NCBI GenBank assembly: GCA_037501455.1
Contig: CM074856.1
Span: forward strand, 52,419,001 to 52,483,000
Direction: 5' to 3'
Length of the DNA stretch: 64,000 nt
Origin: Lantana camara
Lineage: Eukaryota; Streptophyta; Magnoliopsida; Lamiales; Verbenaceae
A program made the position numbers and the translations under genes. Each line of letters opens with the position of its first letter. The stretch's first letter is position 1. Below are positions 37,675 to 49,242 of this stretch, in pieces. Under the pieces are notes generated by a model, which worked only from the letters and a program-made list of their open reading frames with translations, was not told the DNA's origin and made no database searches.

Positions 37675-40600
37675 CTAAATCTGGTGCAAGACTATTTGAG
37701 CTCCATGTTGCGGTTGAAGCGTCATAACAGTATGAGGAGCGTGAGCGTAGGAGGCCGAGAGCTCGAACGTGAAATGTTTCAGTATCATGGCCAATGCAAT
37801 TTTTGCCTCAATAACTGCAAAGTTTTGGCCTATACATTTCCTTGGACCCCATCCGAATGGAAGAAATGCCGCAGGTTCTTTACACGCCTTTGGAACTCCC
37901 TCAGAGAAGCGTTCAGGTTTGAACTCTTGCATGTCATCACCCCACAGGTCTGGATCGCGATTTACTAGCATTATGGGTAGTAAGAGGTCTATTCCAGCCT
38001 TGAGATTGATGTTCCCTATCTTGGTGTCGTTGTGAGCGTGTTGGTATAGCGTGATCACGGGTGGATACAGCCTCAGGACCTCATTGAGAATCATGTTTAC
38101 CTGCAACCATTTATAGTGTTAAGATTGGTTCATGCAGATTGTCCCAATGACAGTTTTCTAACAATTCATTTTTTTCTCGGTATCCTAAGTTAAATAGTTT
38201 CGGGGTAATTACACTAAAATAGCATGAGGTGGAGTTTAAATTACATTTGGATCGATGAATATTCATTTTGTTCTTAATACTTACCGATCAATATTTGATT
38301 TTAAATTCATGACTATAATGCATTAGGCATTACCTCTCAAGGTATATTATGATATGGGAGGTTTCCGTAATTTATTAAACTTCAGGAGAAGTTTCTGTAA
38401 TTAAGCCAAGTCTGGCGTATGTCAGTGTATTTATCCCAATACTTTAAGACGTAAAGTCTCTGATAAACAATCCTGATAACACAGCGAAATACTCACAGTT
38501 TTAAGTTGGCTTATGACTTCAGCATTAGGATCCTTGTCTCCACAGAGTTGTATTACTTCTTCCCTTGCCTTCTGTTGCCAGTCCTGGTGCATTGCCAATA
38601 CAATGACCGTCCATGTTAGCCACGACGAGGTTGTTTCATGACCGGCAAGGTAAAACTGCTTGCATTCTTCCACGATCTCATCCATAGTCATGCAATAGTT
38701 GCTTGCACTGACCGGTGAATCATTCCCGGCATTTGATTGCAATAATAGACTCAGTAAGTTGTCTTCATTTCCTTTTGTTGCCTCCATCATTCTTTTCTTT
38801 CCCTCAACTAAACTTCTCAACATTGAAGTTATCTTCTGGTTTAATTCCTTTCTTCTTCGGTTCTTCTTCGTGGGAATGAACCTGAAAGTGTTATTGTACA
38901 TATTATTATCAGGCATTGGTACAATCTGAGTGAGAATGTTGCATATATACAAGGCCCAAAATAATTTTAAAAAAAAATCAAGAAATGGTTTTCTGCACAA
39001 GGTCACCTGTGTAATTATCTAATTTTCTGCTAAATTTGTGTCATATTTCAATTAGTGTAGGAATAATCAGAAATTTAACGTGCTTATACAAAATCACCCT
39101 AAAGTTTGAGAATTTACAGAAACTTCCCTGCCATGCTCTAATGTTAATCTGCACAACTTATGCTAGTGGTCATGAATTTAAACTCAAAGAGTAATCAGTA
39201 AATGTCAAAGATAAAATAATATAGTTATAAACTGTAGATTATTTCACCAACAATTCATAAACACATATGTAATTCAAACTCTTTGAGTTTTTTTAAAGTC
39301 TCAATCCTCATAGAAACTTTATGTAATTAGGCCAAACTTTAAGGTATACCCTCGTAAATTTCTCATTAGCGTAATAAGCATAGTGAAAATATAAAGCGGC
39401 CTCGGTGAATCCTTCAGAAATGATGTGATTTTACCTGAATCCTGGAATGTGCAGGGTTTGCATGGATTCAATGACCAGCTTTTGCAACTCTTTCTGAAGT
39501 TTCAAGATCTCTTTTCCTTCTCGATAATTGCTTCCAAAAGCTGTTCTGGAAATAACATCCCCTGTTAATTCCTGCATTTCAGGCCATATATCCACCTCCA
39601 ACCCCCCTCCATTAGCCATTGATTTCTTCCACTTCTCTATCAACAAAGCCGAGCAGTCCACAAATACCGGCACCATCCCCTGTTCCAAGAAGAACGAAAA
39701 GAACAAAAAAAGACAACATTTAATATATATAATTGATCAACCACATAAAATAATAGTTCTTGATCATTGAGAAACAACAGACCGACCTTGAGCTTCTCGA
39801 AATGGAAAGCGGGGTTGATTATCCTCCTGTGTGCAGCCCATTTTTCGCCTTGTAGAGTTGTCAACCCTCTTGTCAGTATCAGTATGGAGGAACTCAGTGA
39901 AGGCTTTTGAATGTGGCCTTGCTTGTTTGTCAGCACTTCTTTGATCAAATTCGGATCCATAACTGTCAGACTAGGTTTCGTCCCACTCCAATAGAATGAT
40001 ACCTTTCCTGTATTCATGAAGCATCCAATTTTAAGGTATAATAAGTATCGTACAAGTATACGAGCTAGTTCTACAATGTTATTTTCAACAAGTAAATCAT
40101 ACCCTGAAGTTTAGCATATTACACAAACTGCCCCTGACTTTTGAAGAAAAATTACAAACACTTCCCCCTAACATACACTCGTTGTTCGGCGCGACACATG
40201 CTTCTACAGTCATGAATTTAAAACCAAAAAATAACCAGTAAGTGGCGAGAGCAAAATAGGGTGGTCCTAAAAAACTAATTAGCTCTCATCAGCATTCATC
40301 CACTGAGATTTAACCTAAAGTCTTTGAGTCATACCCTAAAGTTTAGCATATTACACAAAATTCCCCCGAGTTTTGAGAAAATGACACACACTTCCCCCGA
40401 CATACTTTCGTGGTTAGCCGTAACACCTTCTATTACAGTCATGAATCTAAAGTCACATACTGACCGGTATATATCGAGGGCGAAACAGGGTACTCATAAG
40501 AAAACTAATAAGCTTTCATCAATATTTGTCGGTCAATATGTACTCTAAAGTCTTCGACAGAGAATCGTCTCATAACTTTTCAAACATCATGGGAAGTTCA

Positions 40601-40935
40601 TGTAATTAAGCCAAACTCGAGGGTACGTCACCCTAATTATCCCATTAAAAAACACATATATTTACGTACTTACCATATTTTTGAACCATACTATGATTGA
40701 AAGGATCCACCCTCTGCACAACCTGATCATGGCCGAGGCTTATCGGCTTGGACCATGCTTCAGTTATCTGCTTAATGTACTCTTTCATGTCCCCCATCAA
40801 ACCAAGCTTGTATGGGCTGCCATTAATTCCCTGCTGCTTCAAGCTCTTCTCAAGCCTCTTCGGCCTCCGCCAAATGAACTCATAAACTTTGAAGCATAAA
40901 TAGCTCACACACAAACACAAAGAGATCATTATCAT
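37675..40935 (-). CDS. Cytochrome P450, CYP72 clan, 512 aa in 5 exons
   Basis: A haem monooxygenase held in the ER membrane by its N-terminus. Exons on the minus strand: 40935-40674, 40007-39787, 39679-39435, 38881-38497, 38100-37675. All introns are GT-AG and the phases join without a stop, giving 512 residues, normal for a plant P450. Visible hallmarks: a hydrophobic N-terminus, then W-R-R-P-K-R-L-E-K-S-L-K-Q-Q-G-I-N-G (typical of CYP72); the oxygen-binding I-helix A-G-H-E-T-T-S; ExxR in N-E-V-L-R-L-Y-P-P; P-E-R-F; and the haem loop F-G-W-G-P-R-K-C-I-G-Q. The five-exon layout fits CYP72A. CYP721A is an alternative. Members act on triterpenoids, iridoids or hormones, so the substrate cannot be told here. 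No cluster partners are nearby. Introns 1, 3 and 4 contain MITEs. Confidence 0.9.
38202..38437. mobile_element. MULE-type MITE in P450 intron 4
   Basis: The ends GGGGTAATTACACTAAAAT (left) and ATACACTG-like TTTATCCC (inverted right) form a terminal inverted repeat. Interior matches include GTAATTAAGCCAA on the right. The target duplication is imperfect (AATAGTTTC / AATACTTTA). Confidence 0.5.
39089..39370. mobile_element. MULE-type MITE in P450 intron 3
   Basis: The left arm (ACCCTAAAGTTTGAGAATTTACAGAAACTTCC) is matched in inverted form on the right by GAAACTTTATGTAATTAGGCC...TTTAAGGTATACCCTCGTAAATT. There is no ORF. Confidence 0.5.
40101..40645. mobile_element. Duplicated MITE in P450 intron 1
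   Basis: Two direct copies of a ~230-bp unit start with TACCCTGAAGTTTAGCATATTACACAAA (40101) and TACCCTAAAGTTTAGCATATTACACAAA (40332). The right end (about 40590-40645) carries the inverted arm GTAATTAAGCCAAACTCGAGGGTA. This is the same sequence family as the MITEs in introns 3 and 4. Confidence 0.55.
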
Positions 40936-41576
40936 GACATGGAAATGATTTAAAATAAATTGCTAATTATTTAATATGGATAATTACGAATTTCTCCACC
41001 AGATTTTGATCCTTTTATGAAAGAAAAAGAAAATGATAGTCGAGAAATTATGAAAAATTCGCTAAGTTTTGGAAAGAGCTCGGGAAACGTCCTAATAAAA
41101 TACAAAAAATACCCAATTCATAATTTTTTTTTTATAATTTCTCGATTATTAGAGTTTTTGTGTTTTAATTAAATTAAACTTTAAGAGATATTCACAATAT
41201 CCACTATTTATGATGAATGTCAATCAGTTATAACCAGACGTTTGATCATCAACATGTACTTCAAGCAAAGAAATGTATTTGTAGAAGAACATTCTTTTAT
41301 TCGACCTCAAGATGAATTGTTCTATTTTATAACATAGGTCATAATTCATACAAAACTATTTTATAACTATTTCCATTTATTATTTGAAATTTAATATTTT
41401 ATGATGTGGCCCAATCTAGGGATGTATCCGAACCGAGCTGGTTAAAGTTCGAATTCGAATCCGAAAAGTTCGAGCCGAGGTCGAACCGAGCCAAGATTCG
41501 AACCGAACTCGAACTTGAACCCGAACCTTTTTATTCTTGTTCGTGGCTCGCGAGCCGACCTATTATATTTTTTAAA

Positions 41577-41608
<32 letters not shown>

Positions 41609-42860
41609 GTTTTATTATTATTATTTTTATAAATATTATATATTGGGTTCGAATTTGAGACCGAGCCGAACCGAACTCGAACCATTGGACGAACTGAACT
41701 TCGAATCAGAAAAATATAGTTCGTCGAACTCGAACATGAGCCCGAACCGAACAAAATAAGTTCGAGCCAAACCTCGAGCCAGAAAAAAACAGCAAAGTTC
41801 GGTTCGGTTCGGTTCGTATACATCCCTAGCCCAATCTAAACGTGTCACGTCAATATCCTCAAATTCAATCAAGAGATGCCACGCAACGATCGATTTCAAA
41901 CGGATGTGCAACACCCAACAAACACTCAGGAAAAACTAAAATTTACTCCTCGAGAGGTCTCGCTTGAGGGTTAATATTTTGTTGCCATCGACGCCTCCCA
42001 CTAGGGAGCCCATTCTGAGGGTAGGAGGACACATCGAGCCTCCGAAAATGCAGACCCTCAAATGCCCAGTACTTTCAATACACACGTTTCAACTATGATG
42101 CAGGGTTGATGTCATGTACTCTCCATCTTGGCACTTTTTTATTGGGCCAGACATTAGGATTGGTCTCATGAGACACCCTCATTGATGGTAAATTACCTAA
42201 ACATACACTTGATATTCTTTTAGAAATGTTATAGTAACTCAGCCACATTTGGTAAGAGATTCTGACTACTTTCTCTCCAATTCATTTAAATCTCCGTATA
42301 AAGTTTACTGACGAGCATTATAGAGCCAAAATTGAGCTAAACATCTTCCTTCCCAGTTTGAGGCTCTAATTATGTGTTCATCCTAGTAAGAAGAACACCA
42401 TACTGCACTACCGGATTCCTTATAAGTTATAAGCATATCAAGGACGGAACCCCTAATACTCAATTTAGACCTCATATATAATAAATTTTAGATAATTATA
42501 CGTTGATATCATATTAGACGGGACCGCTTTATATTTCTTACAAGCAAGACGGGATCACTTTATATTTCTAACAAGCAACATATTCGTAATACAGTAATTT
42601 TATAATTTGAGCCATTTCCTTAGTGCAATAATTATATGTAAATATACTCTTCTACTTTGGTAATTATTTTTTATGAAACTTGGGGAAAAAGAATTGGTCA
42701 TTTCCTACTTTATTTTTTTAAATTCAACTTTTATGGAGGCTCCTGTAAGGCCCACCAAAAGCCCTATTCTTTACCGCACTTTTTATCGCAATTATTTTTC
42801 CATTTCTTAATTTTCACATTATAATCATTATTATTATATTAATATATACAAAAAAATTAT
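40936..42860. other. Intergenic region with divergent promoters of P450 and SNARE gene
   Basis: About 1.9 kb. It must hold the P450 promoter (minus) and the Bet1-like promoter (plus). A hAT MITE lies at 41417-41828. An AT run near 42835 (TTATATTAATATATAC) could be the TATA region of the SNARE gene. No ORF is credible. Confidence 0.5.
41417..41828. mobile_element. hAT-type MITE, target duplication GCCCAATC
   Basis: 412 bp with inverted ends TAGGGATGTAT and ATACATCCCTA. The 8-bp repeat GCCCAATC lies at 41409-41416 and 41829-41836. The interior is rich in CGAACCGA-type repeats on both arms and has a central AT microsatellite (about 41577-41604). No transposase. Confidence 0.9.
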
Positions 42861-43209
42861 TGGCGTCCCAGAGTGTGGATATATCTCCATTGCTGATTGT
42901 AAACAATTCTCACTGCTTCAGGTACGCCTAACTCTGTTCCCCTCGATTGAATTCAGATCTGATCATTCTTCTGATCGGAATCTCGTCAATTGGTACTATC
43001 GCACTTCTGTAATCTTATAATTCAGCGGTTTTATTCATTGCAAAACCCTATGAATTTGAGTTTTATGTATTGTGGATCAGTGGCGTTACGAATCAATGTG
43101 AATTTCTGAACTTCTGGTGTCTGAATTTGATTTGTAGGATTGCGTTGATTTACGGCGGCGTGGTTTTTGTTTCAGTTGGTTGTATCGGGATACTTGGATC
43201 TCCTCAGCC

Positions 43210-44857
43210 ATGATGAATTCCAGAAGGTCTTTGCTCGCATTTCATTCCGTTTCGATTTTCTATGCCGTATTTGTGTATTCATTTTGACTTCGCTGCTGAT
43301 TTAATGCTTTATGCTGTCTAAAGGTGAAAATTTTGTGAATTAAGTGATTTAGGGAACATTTAGATGTTCATGCGAGGAATCTAGATTTCTGGCATAATTG
43401 ACAAACATTGCTTGAACACGAAGTCGTGGGCGCAACGCATCCAGCAGCTTAATGTTGGGTTCTATTGTGCCTCTGCCTTGAATTACCTGTGATTAATTTG
43501 CAATTCTACCGACGATTGATAATAGGATTGATAATGCATGGTACAGTATTGTTTAATTACCGGATGCGGCATGGTATTTATTTTACACCTGTATTTTAGA
43601 CCTGATGTATCTTGTTACATAAAGTAAATTGAGGATAGCTATTCAGCTAAATTGCATAAGATGGTTGGGTGTTAGGTTTAATCTGGCTTTGATATGGAGA
43701 ACAGGGAATAATTTTGATTAATCCATATTCTCAATCTCGCCAAACCTTACTGAGCCTGGGATTTTAACGCTATGAAAGAAAAATCCAAAAATATAGTCAG
43801 GATCATATTCCCGCAATAAGTTCCGTAGGTTCTGCTGCTTTCTTCTAAATTAACATCATCTCTGGCTATATTCGTGAGCAAGTATGATGAACTAATATTT
43901 ATGTCACTAAGATTACTTTCATAAACATTCTAATGACCTTCTTGTTAATATACATGCCCCAAAAGTCTATAATATGATCTTTGTCTTCAGGGATCGTAAT
44001 GCAAGATCTGCTCTTTTTGATGGTATTGAGGAAGGAGGTATAAGGGCATCATCTTCGTACTCTCATGAGATTGATGAGCAAGAGAACGATAGAGCAATGG
44101 ATGGACTATCAGACCGAGTTATTCTTTTGAAAAGAGTAAGTTATATTTCGGGAAATTGTAATTTAATTCTTGTGTTTTAATTGGACTCTTTACTTTAGTT
44201 TCATAGATTTTGCTGAAGGTAAGTTGAGAAAGATCATCCATCCTATTGATGGACGGAAAAGAATTTTGAGACTGTTGGTTATTTGTTGATTGGGAAGTTA
44301 ATGGAAGGCTATTATATTCTTTTATTGTTTCTATGAGTATTATACATTTATTTGTTTGTTTTAGCTCTACATTACTTATGAAGTTTGTATGTCTGTTTAG
44401 ATCTTAAGTTAGCTAAATATCTTGTACATGCACAATTGTATAATTTATGTATAAGTTTTTGTATTTCATGCTTTTTCTTGAATAGTTGTCTGGTGATATA
44501 AACGAGGAAGTCGAGGCTCATAACCATATGCTGGATAGAATGGTTTGTATCAGTACCCCACATCCTGAATATCTTACTAATTCTATATCGTGGACGTTCA
44601 TACATAATGGCATTTGATTTCAGGGTAACGACATGGATTCCTCGAGAGGAGTTCTGTCTGGAACCATGGATAAATTCAAGATGGTAAGTTCCAACATCAT
44701 TTCCCTTTCTTTTCAATTTTGTCTGTACTTCAGTTCTTTACATGTGAAACTTCTTGCATCTGTTCAGGTATTCGAGACCAAATCAAACCAGAGGATGTTT
44801 ACTCTTGTGGCATCTTTTGTGGTTCTTTTCCTTGTTATATACTATCTTACTAGGTAA
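43210..44857 (+). CDS. Bet1-like SNARE protein, 122 aa in 5 coding exons
   Basis: A Qc-type SNARE for ER-Golgi vesicle fusion, anchored by its C-terminus. Exons: 43210-43226, 43991-44135, 44486-44542, 44624-44683, 44768-44857. All introns are GT-AG and phases fit. The protein has a short basic N-terminus, S-A-L-F-D-G-I-E-E-G-G-I-R-A-S-S-S-Y (conserved in plant Bet1/BS14 proteins), a SNARE helix containing L-K-R-L-S-G-D-I-N-E-E-V-E and M-L-D-R-M-G-N-D-M-D-S-S-R-G, and a C-terminal membrane segment L-V-A-S-F-V-V-L-F-L-V-I-Y-Y-L-T-R. Length and ending match Arabidopsis BET11/BS14a as I remember them. The two tandem ATGs make the first the likely start. The 5' leader probably has an intron: a GTACGCC donor at about 42922 and TTTGTTTCAG at about 43176. 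Confidence 0.93.
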
Positions 44858-45460
44858 GGGTTTTAAACGGTGATGCATACTGGAAACTTGTGTAGAACTG
44901 GAATGCTCTGTCTACTTGTGAATTCACATCATAGTTGCTGTAAGATGCCATGTTAAGCCTGTGTGAAAGGTTTGTATACAGCATTTACTTGGAACACTTG
45001 GTTTTCCATCTTGTAAACATTGATGTTTTCTCATTTAGTTACCGTTATGGTCAAAAAGATTAGCTGGTAAAATGGTTGTCTAAAATTTAGATGGTATGCA
45101 GTTTTGTATGAGCTTTAAGCTGAGAGCGGTTGGCTGTTGTATAACTAGTTGGTCTAATTTGCATACATAAAGTTCCAAACCCATAAGAGTTGATCCTTGC
45201 CTCCTCAATATGCTAACCCCTCATCACGGCATGGAGAATGGTTTGCTTTGAACAATCTGGAGATAACAAATCTAGGGTATACACATCTAGGGTATACACT
45301 ACATTAAGCATGATAAAAATTTCGAGGCATTGAAATTTCTCCAAATCGGCAGATAGCATTCGGGAAGAAATCTTAAACGAGCTTAATGCCACCACCCTTT
45401 GGAGCAATGTGAAAGCGCTTTTACTTTCTGAAGAGGTCCGGTTCATAATAAAGGAAAATT

Positions 45461-45487
45461 GGGGGTGGGGGGGGGGGGGGGGGGGGG
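45461..45487. repeat. Poly(G) tract
   Basis: GGGGG, one T, then about 21 G. It lies between the convergent ends of the SNARE and A/B barrel genes. Length is unreliable in such runs. Confidence 0.8.
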
Positions 45488-45585
45488 TGAATTCTGCAGA
45501 AAGAAGATGGCGAGCTTCACCCCATTCGCATTGTTGTTAAAAATGAAATACAAAAGGCTCAACTCTCAAGTGTATATTTATTAAG

Positions 45586-45594
45586 CATAATAAT
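45586..45594 (-). terminator. Possible poly(A) signal for the A/B barrel gene
   Basis: The minus strand reads TTAATAAATA. It lies about 1.2 kb beyond the stop codon, which would require a long or spliced 3' untranslated region. Confidence 0.35.
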
Positions 45595-46802
45595 ACAACA
45601 TCTAGCCTTCAGCTCCTCCAAACAGAACAACCAGAACGAATTAACTCGAAACATCCCAAACCCCAATTATTTTGATTTTCACAACTCTAAATTGTAGCTC
45701 GTCGCATTTCCTATCCCGGACAATTCTTCAGGCAGTAGCCGTCAAGACATCAAAGCTGGCAAAAGCAACCGGAAATAAAGTGAGCACAAATACAGCAAAT
45801 GTAACCATCAAATTCTTAGGTCCTTCCAGAAGGGCAGTAAACTTTGGAGGACCTAACCTTCCAGAATAACATACCAGTAATTATTGTAATCTAACATCTC
45901 AAATTGGGAATCTCTAACCAAGACCAAATTCTACATTGCAGCTACTGCACAAATATTATGAACACAAGTTACACAACTAAGAATGATGAACGTCTTGTCA
46001 AATAATCACGCCAAATTGATGTTAGACTCCTTGTTTTCAGCCATATTTGACAGAAATATACATCACTTTCAAAAGAAAAACCTCTAAAGATCCATTGATA
46101 TCGGAAGAGAGATTGGACGAGGGGCAATTGGAACCAATATTCAAACACCAAACAGCCATAAACAACTCTAGGAGATATTCACAAGGCAAACTTCTCCCAA
46201 ACTAAAAGAATTAGAACTACATGTCTGAAACTTATGCAATTTTCTCTGTAATCCGGAATGACATCTTCAACCTCAAGAATCAACCAAAGTACATAATCAA
46301 ATGAGGGTGGTAGTGAGCAATCACAAGCTTTAACTACTTGAGATGTCTTGCCCAGGGACGAAGCCACAGCCAAATTTGGCTGCTAGAAAATGTTTACTCT
46401 ATGATAGTCTTTTGACCCACCCAAATAAGAATATAAATTTGCATTCATTGGGGTCACGTACCAACCTTAATATTCGACATCAATCCAATCAATTTAACCG
46501 ATGTACAAACATGATCCCCGAATCACATTTCTGGCAACGCCAACAGTCAGTACCCGAAAATCCACAACCCGTGCACATCAATCTCAACTATAATAACTAA
46601 TCCACTTCCATTCCAGTTATTACACACACAAAAACCATACACACATAACATGGCATTCAATTTCTTTCAGATTCCTACATCAAGCATACTTATAACAATC
46701 GAATCGAAGCAAATGCAATTCAAGACAAACAAGAAGGGTCAAACCAGATAGATTAATCTTACCACTGTTGCAGAAGCAGCAAGTGAAGCAGCTGCTTCAA
46801 GC
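45595..46802 (-). other. Region 3' of the A/B barrel gene, possible spliced 3' UTR
   Basis: No full gene. A good donor on the minus strand (CAACAGTG|GTAAGATT, exon end 46763) lies 40 bases after the stop codon, and acceptor-like AGs occur near 45943 (TTTGTGCAG) and 45857. Bases 45856-45728 on the minus strand have an open frame with a hydrophobic run ending in stop; phases do not join it to an upstream ATG. A CAGGGACGAAGCCA motif near 46354 resembles a hAT end, without a visible partner. Confidence 0.4.
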
Positions 46803-47621
46803 CTAAACGCTGGCAGCTTGAACCGAAGCTCCCACCACATAATCCAAAGCCAAAACATCATCAACAAATTCCCCAATCTTCTCCTTCTGCACATCCTCCT
46901 CCTTATCGAACTCCTCCAACCCCTTCAACCCCTCGAAAACCCCAATCGAGCAAATCGAAAAACCCTTATTCCTCCCCGGAGAAAAGTTCTCCGCCGCAGT
47001 CAGCCGCTCAATCGACGGGATTTTCTCCCCAATCCCCCTCAGAACCCTCAACACCTCGTTTTTCCCAGTTTCCCCCGCGTTTTCCTTCAATTTCAAAACC
47101 GTCAACCGCAGGGCCGAATTGGGGGAAACCGCCACCGCGCCGGAGAAGTCCTCCGCCACCCAATCGACGGCCATAATGTCTTCGATTATCGGTTTAACGT
47201 AATTATTAACGACGCTCACGTGGTCGGGGTGGTCGGCGTAGGTGGTCAAGTCGGTTTTGGTCCGGTACCGGGAGTGGAGCATGTGGGTGAATGCGAGGGA
47301 GTTGGACCGGCATCGGGAAACAGGGCCGGCGGAGATGTGGAGGACCGGGTCGAGGGAGATGAGGCCGTTGAGGTTGGTGATCATGGCGTCGACGGCGGAG
47401 GTGGCGGTGTCGGCCTTGACTTTGAAGAGCACGATGTGTTCGATGATTTGGTTGGTGTTGGACTGGGAATCCGAGGACGACATTCTGATGGAGAGAGACG
47501 ATCGGCTGCGGAATCGACCCTCGGAGATTAGGGGGTTGCGGCGGAGAGCGGCGGTGCGGCGGCCGTGAGAGATGGAGGGGAAGTGAGTGCAAGCTGCGGC
47601 GGCTCTCAAGCTCAACATCAT
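46803..47621 (-). CDS. Stress-response A/B barrel (Dabb) domain protein, plastid-targeted type, 272 aa
   Basis: One open exon of 272 codons. The first ~50 residues are rich in S, R and A with no acidic residue until E34, typical of a chloroplast transit peptide. A Dabb domain follows, starting I-E-H-I-V-L-F-K-V-K and including H-M-L-H-S-R-Y and Y-A-D-H-P-D-H-V-S-V-V, near residues 60-155. A second, more diverged half runs from about 165 to 265 (L-R-L-T-V-L-K-L-K-E-N ... I-G-V-F). Two-domain plastid members such as Arabidopsis UP3 are about this long. The molecular function of the family is poorly known (dimeric alpha-beta barrels; stress or defence roles reported for relatives). The start is the first of two tandem ATGs. 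It is convergent with the SNARE gene and divergent from the UXS gene. Confidence 0.88.
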   Translation of the reverse strand: MMLSLRAAAACTHFPSISHGRRTAALRRNPLISEGRFRSRSSLSIRMSSSDSQSNTNQIIEHIVLFKVKADTATSAVDAMITNLNGLISLDPVLHISAGPVSRCRSNSLAFTHMLHSRYRTKTDLTTYADHPDHVSVVNNYVKPIIEDIMAVDWVAEDFSGAVAVSPNSALRLTVLKLKENAGETGKNEVLRVLRGIGEKIPSIERLTAAENFSPGRNKGFSICSIGVFEGLKGLEEFDKEEDVQKEKIGEFVDDVLALDYVVGASVQAASV

Positions 47622-49242
47622 TTGACTAAATGAATGAGGCAGTTGCTGTCTGAAGGGTCAATCATCAATGTTTTTTACCTACTTTTGGCATTTAGCACTT
47701 TCATATATTTGCATTTTGAGTCCTTTAAACTTAGAAAAACTTCACTTTGATCCTGCAATTAATTTATTATCCTGAAATTAAAAAGAAAAAATATTTAAAA
47801 ACGTAAACGGGTTTTAGACGGATTAGATGTCTCATTTCCCTCGTCATATAGGAAAAAAGATCTTCAAACACGGGGGTGTTGTAATTTTCATGATAAAATA
47901 AGACTTGAGTGCCAACAATACATGTCTATTAGAAATTACACCTCGAATAAAAATAATTTAGAAATATATATATTTAACTAGACAATGGTGATCAAAATCT
48001 AGCACTCAAGAAACAATAAATAAGCTTTATGAATTGATTCTAACCGATAAACTTTTATTGAAATTGGGAGAAATAAACATTAGTTTTTATTTGAAATAAA
48101 TAAAAAAAACAGAAGTCGATCTTAAATCCCAACATAAAATAATAATTAAGTTCGAAACATTTTGAAAATATCATATCTTTTATATGAAATATTTCATATA
48201 GAAGACACGAATATAATATGTTATAAATATAATAATATAATTTTTTTAAAAATTTTTTTATGTCAGAAATATTAGTTTTTTTTAAAAACTCAAGGACATC
48301 AGTATCAAGCATTAATACAAGAACTTGCACAATCTTTGTGGCTCAATTTCTCTTGTTATTTTTTCACTTTGATTTTCGGATTAATGTTAATCAAGTAGAG
48401 ACTACTTCTTCGTTCTTGCTTGAAGATCCATCTCGTTCTCTTCTTTCGGATTCACATAAAAAGTGACTCCTTTTCTCTCTTTCCTGTGCATTTTCACTTC
48501 CCTTTTTTCTCCTCAGTAAAAAAATAAAAATAAAATTCTGTTCATCCATGAAGCTCGAGGGTTTCAGATTATGCTGTTTATCATGGCAATGTCTAGATTT
48601 TGCGATTGTTGCCACTGGATTTGGAGGGTGTTCCCTGTAACAAAGATCAGCAAAGATTAATAACAGGTGGGCAGAGCTTGATTTTCTCAGCAAGATTTTG
48701 TTTTTCTTGTAAATGCAAACATCAATTGTAGTGTGTTTTATACGTGATTGGAACTGCTCAAGTTTGATTATGAAGAGAATTTCTCGTTCTAATTGTTTCT
48801 GTCATGGGCTTTTTTTGAGTAATTTGTTAATAAGCATGGGAATTGTAGTTGAAGCATGTTGGTTTGGTGGTCACCATCTTATGCAGTTCGAGTTTGATTA
48901 AGTAATTACAGTTTGGTTTGCTGTTGATATGAGAAATGTATCAATTCCCCTTTTCCAATTTGCAGACGAAAAAAAATGTCATTTTTGGCATGGAAATGGG
49001 AAAGGTTTAAGCTGAGAGTGCTGTTCTGTTGTCAATTTAGTGCATGGTTTTCTGGGAGTTTGAAATAGGAACCAAGTTTTTCTTTTAATGGATTCTTATC
49101 TGTTGTGACAATTGAATTCTTCTTAATCTTTTGTTATGCACCGTATAACTAAAGTGTTCTTAACCTCCTCCGTAACTTTATATGCATGAAAGTGTGGTAT
49201 TCCATTGACTTGATGGTTATCTTATCTTACTGGTAATGAAAC
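47622..49242 (+). other. Shared upstream region and UXS 5' leader
   Basis: It contains the promoter of the A/B barrel gene (minus) near 47640-47900 and the promoter and probable intron-containing leader of the UXS gene (plus) from about 48390. A pyrimidine-rich stretch 48400-48510 fits a plant leader start. Bases 47750-48390 are AT-rich and otherwise featureless. Confidence 0.45.

Noticed and set aside
41577..41604. AT run as a promoter TATA box
   Set aside because: It is a microsatellite in the centre of a hAT MITE, not at a sensible distance from a start.
42900..43209. Possible earlier coding exon of the SNARE gene
   Set aside because: The Bet1-type N-terminus starts correctly at 43210, and upstream frames contain stops; this is better read as leader with an intron.
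46340..46470. hAT element near CAGGGACGAAGCCA
   Set aside because: Only one end is seen; no inverted partner or 8-bp duplication was found.
45728..46840. Small overlapping membrane protein starting at 46840 and spliced to 45856
   Set aside because: The upstream frame ends in phase 0 at the donor, while the hydrophobic downstream frame needs another phase; no acceptor I found joins them.
46818..47531. 237-codon plus-strand ORF
   Set aside because: Antisense to the A/B barrel gene in GC-rich coding sequence; it has repetitive N/R/G/V composition without a domain.
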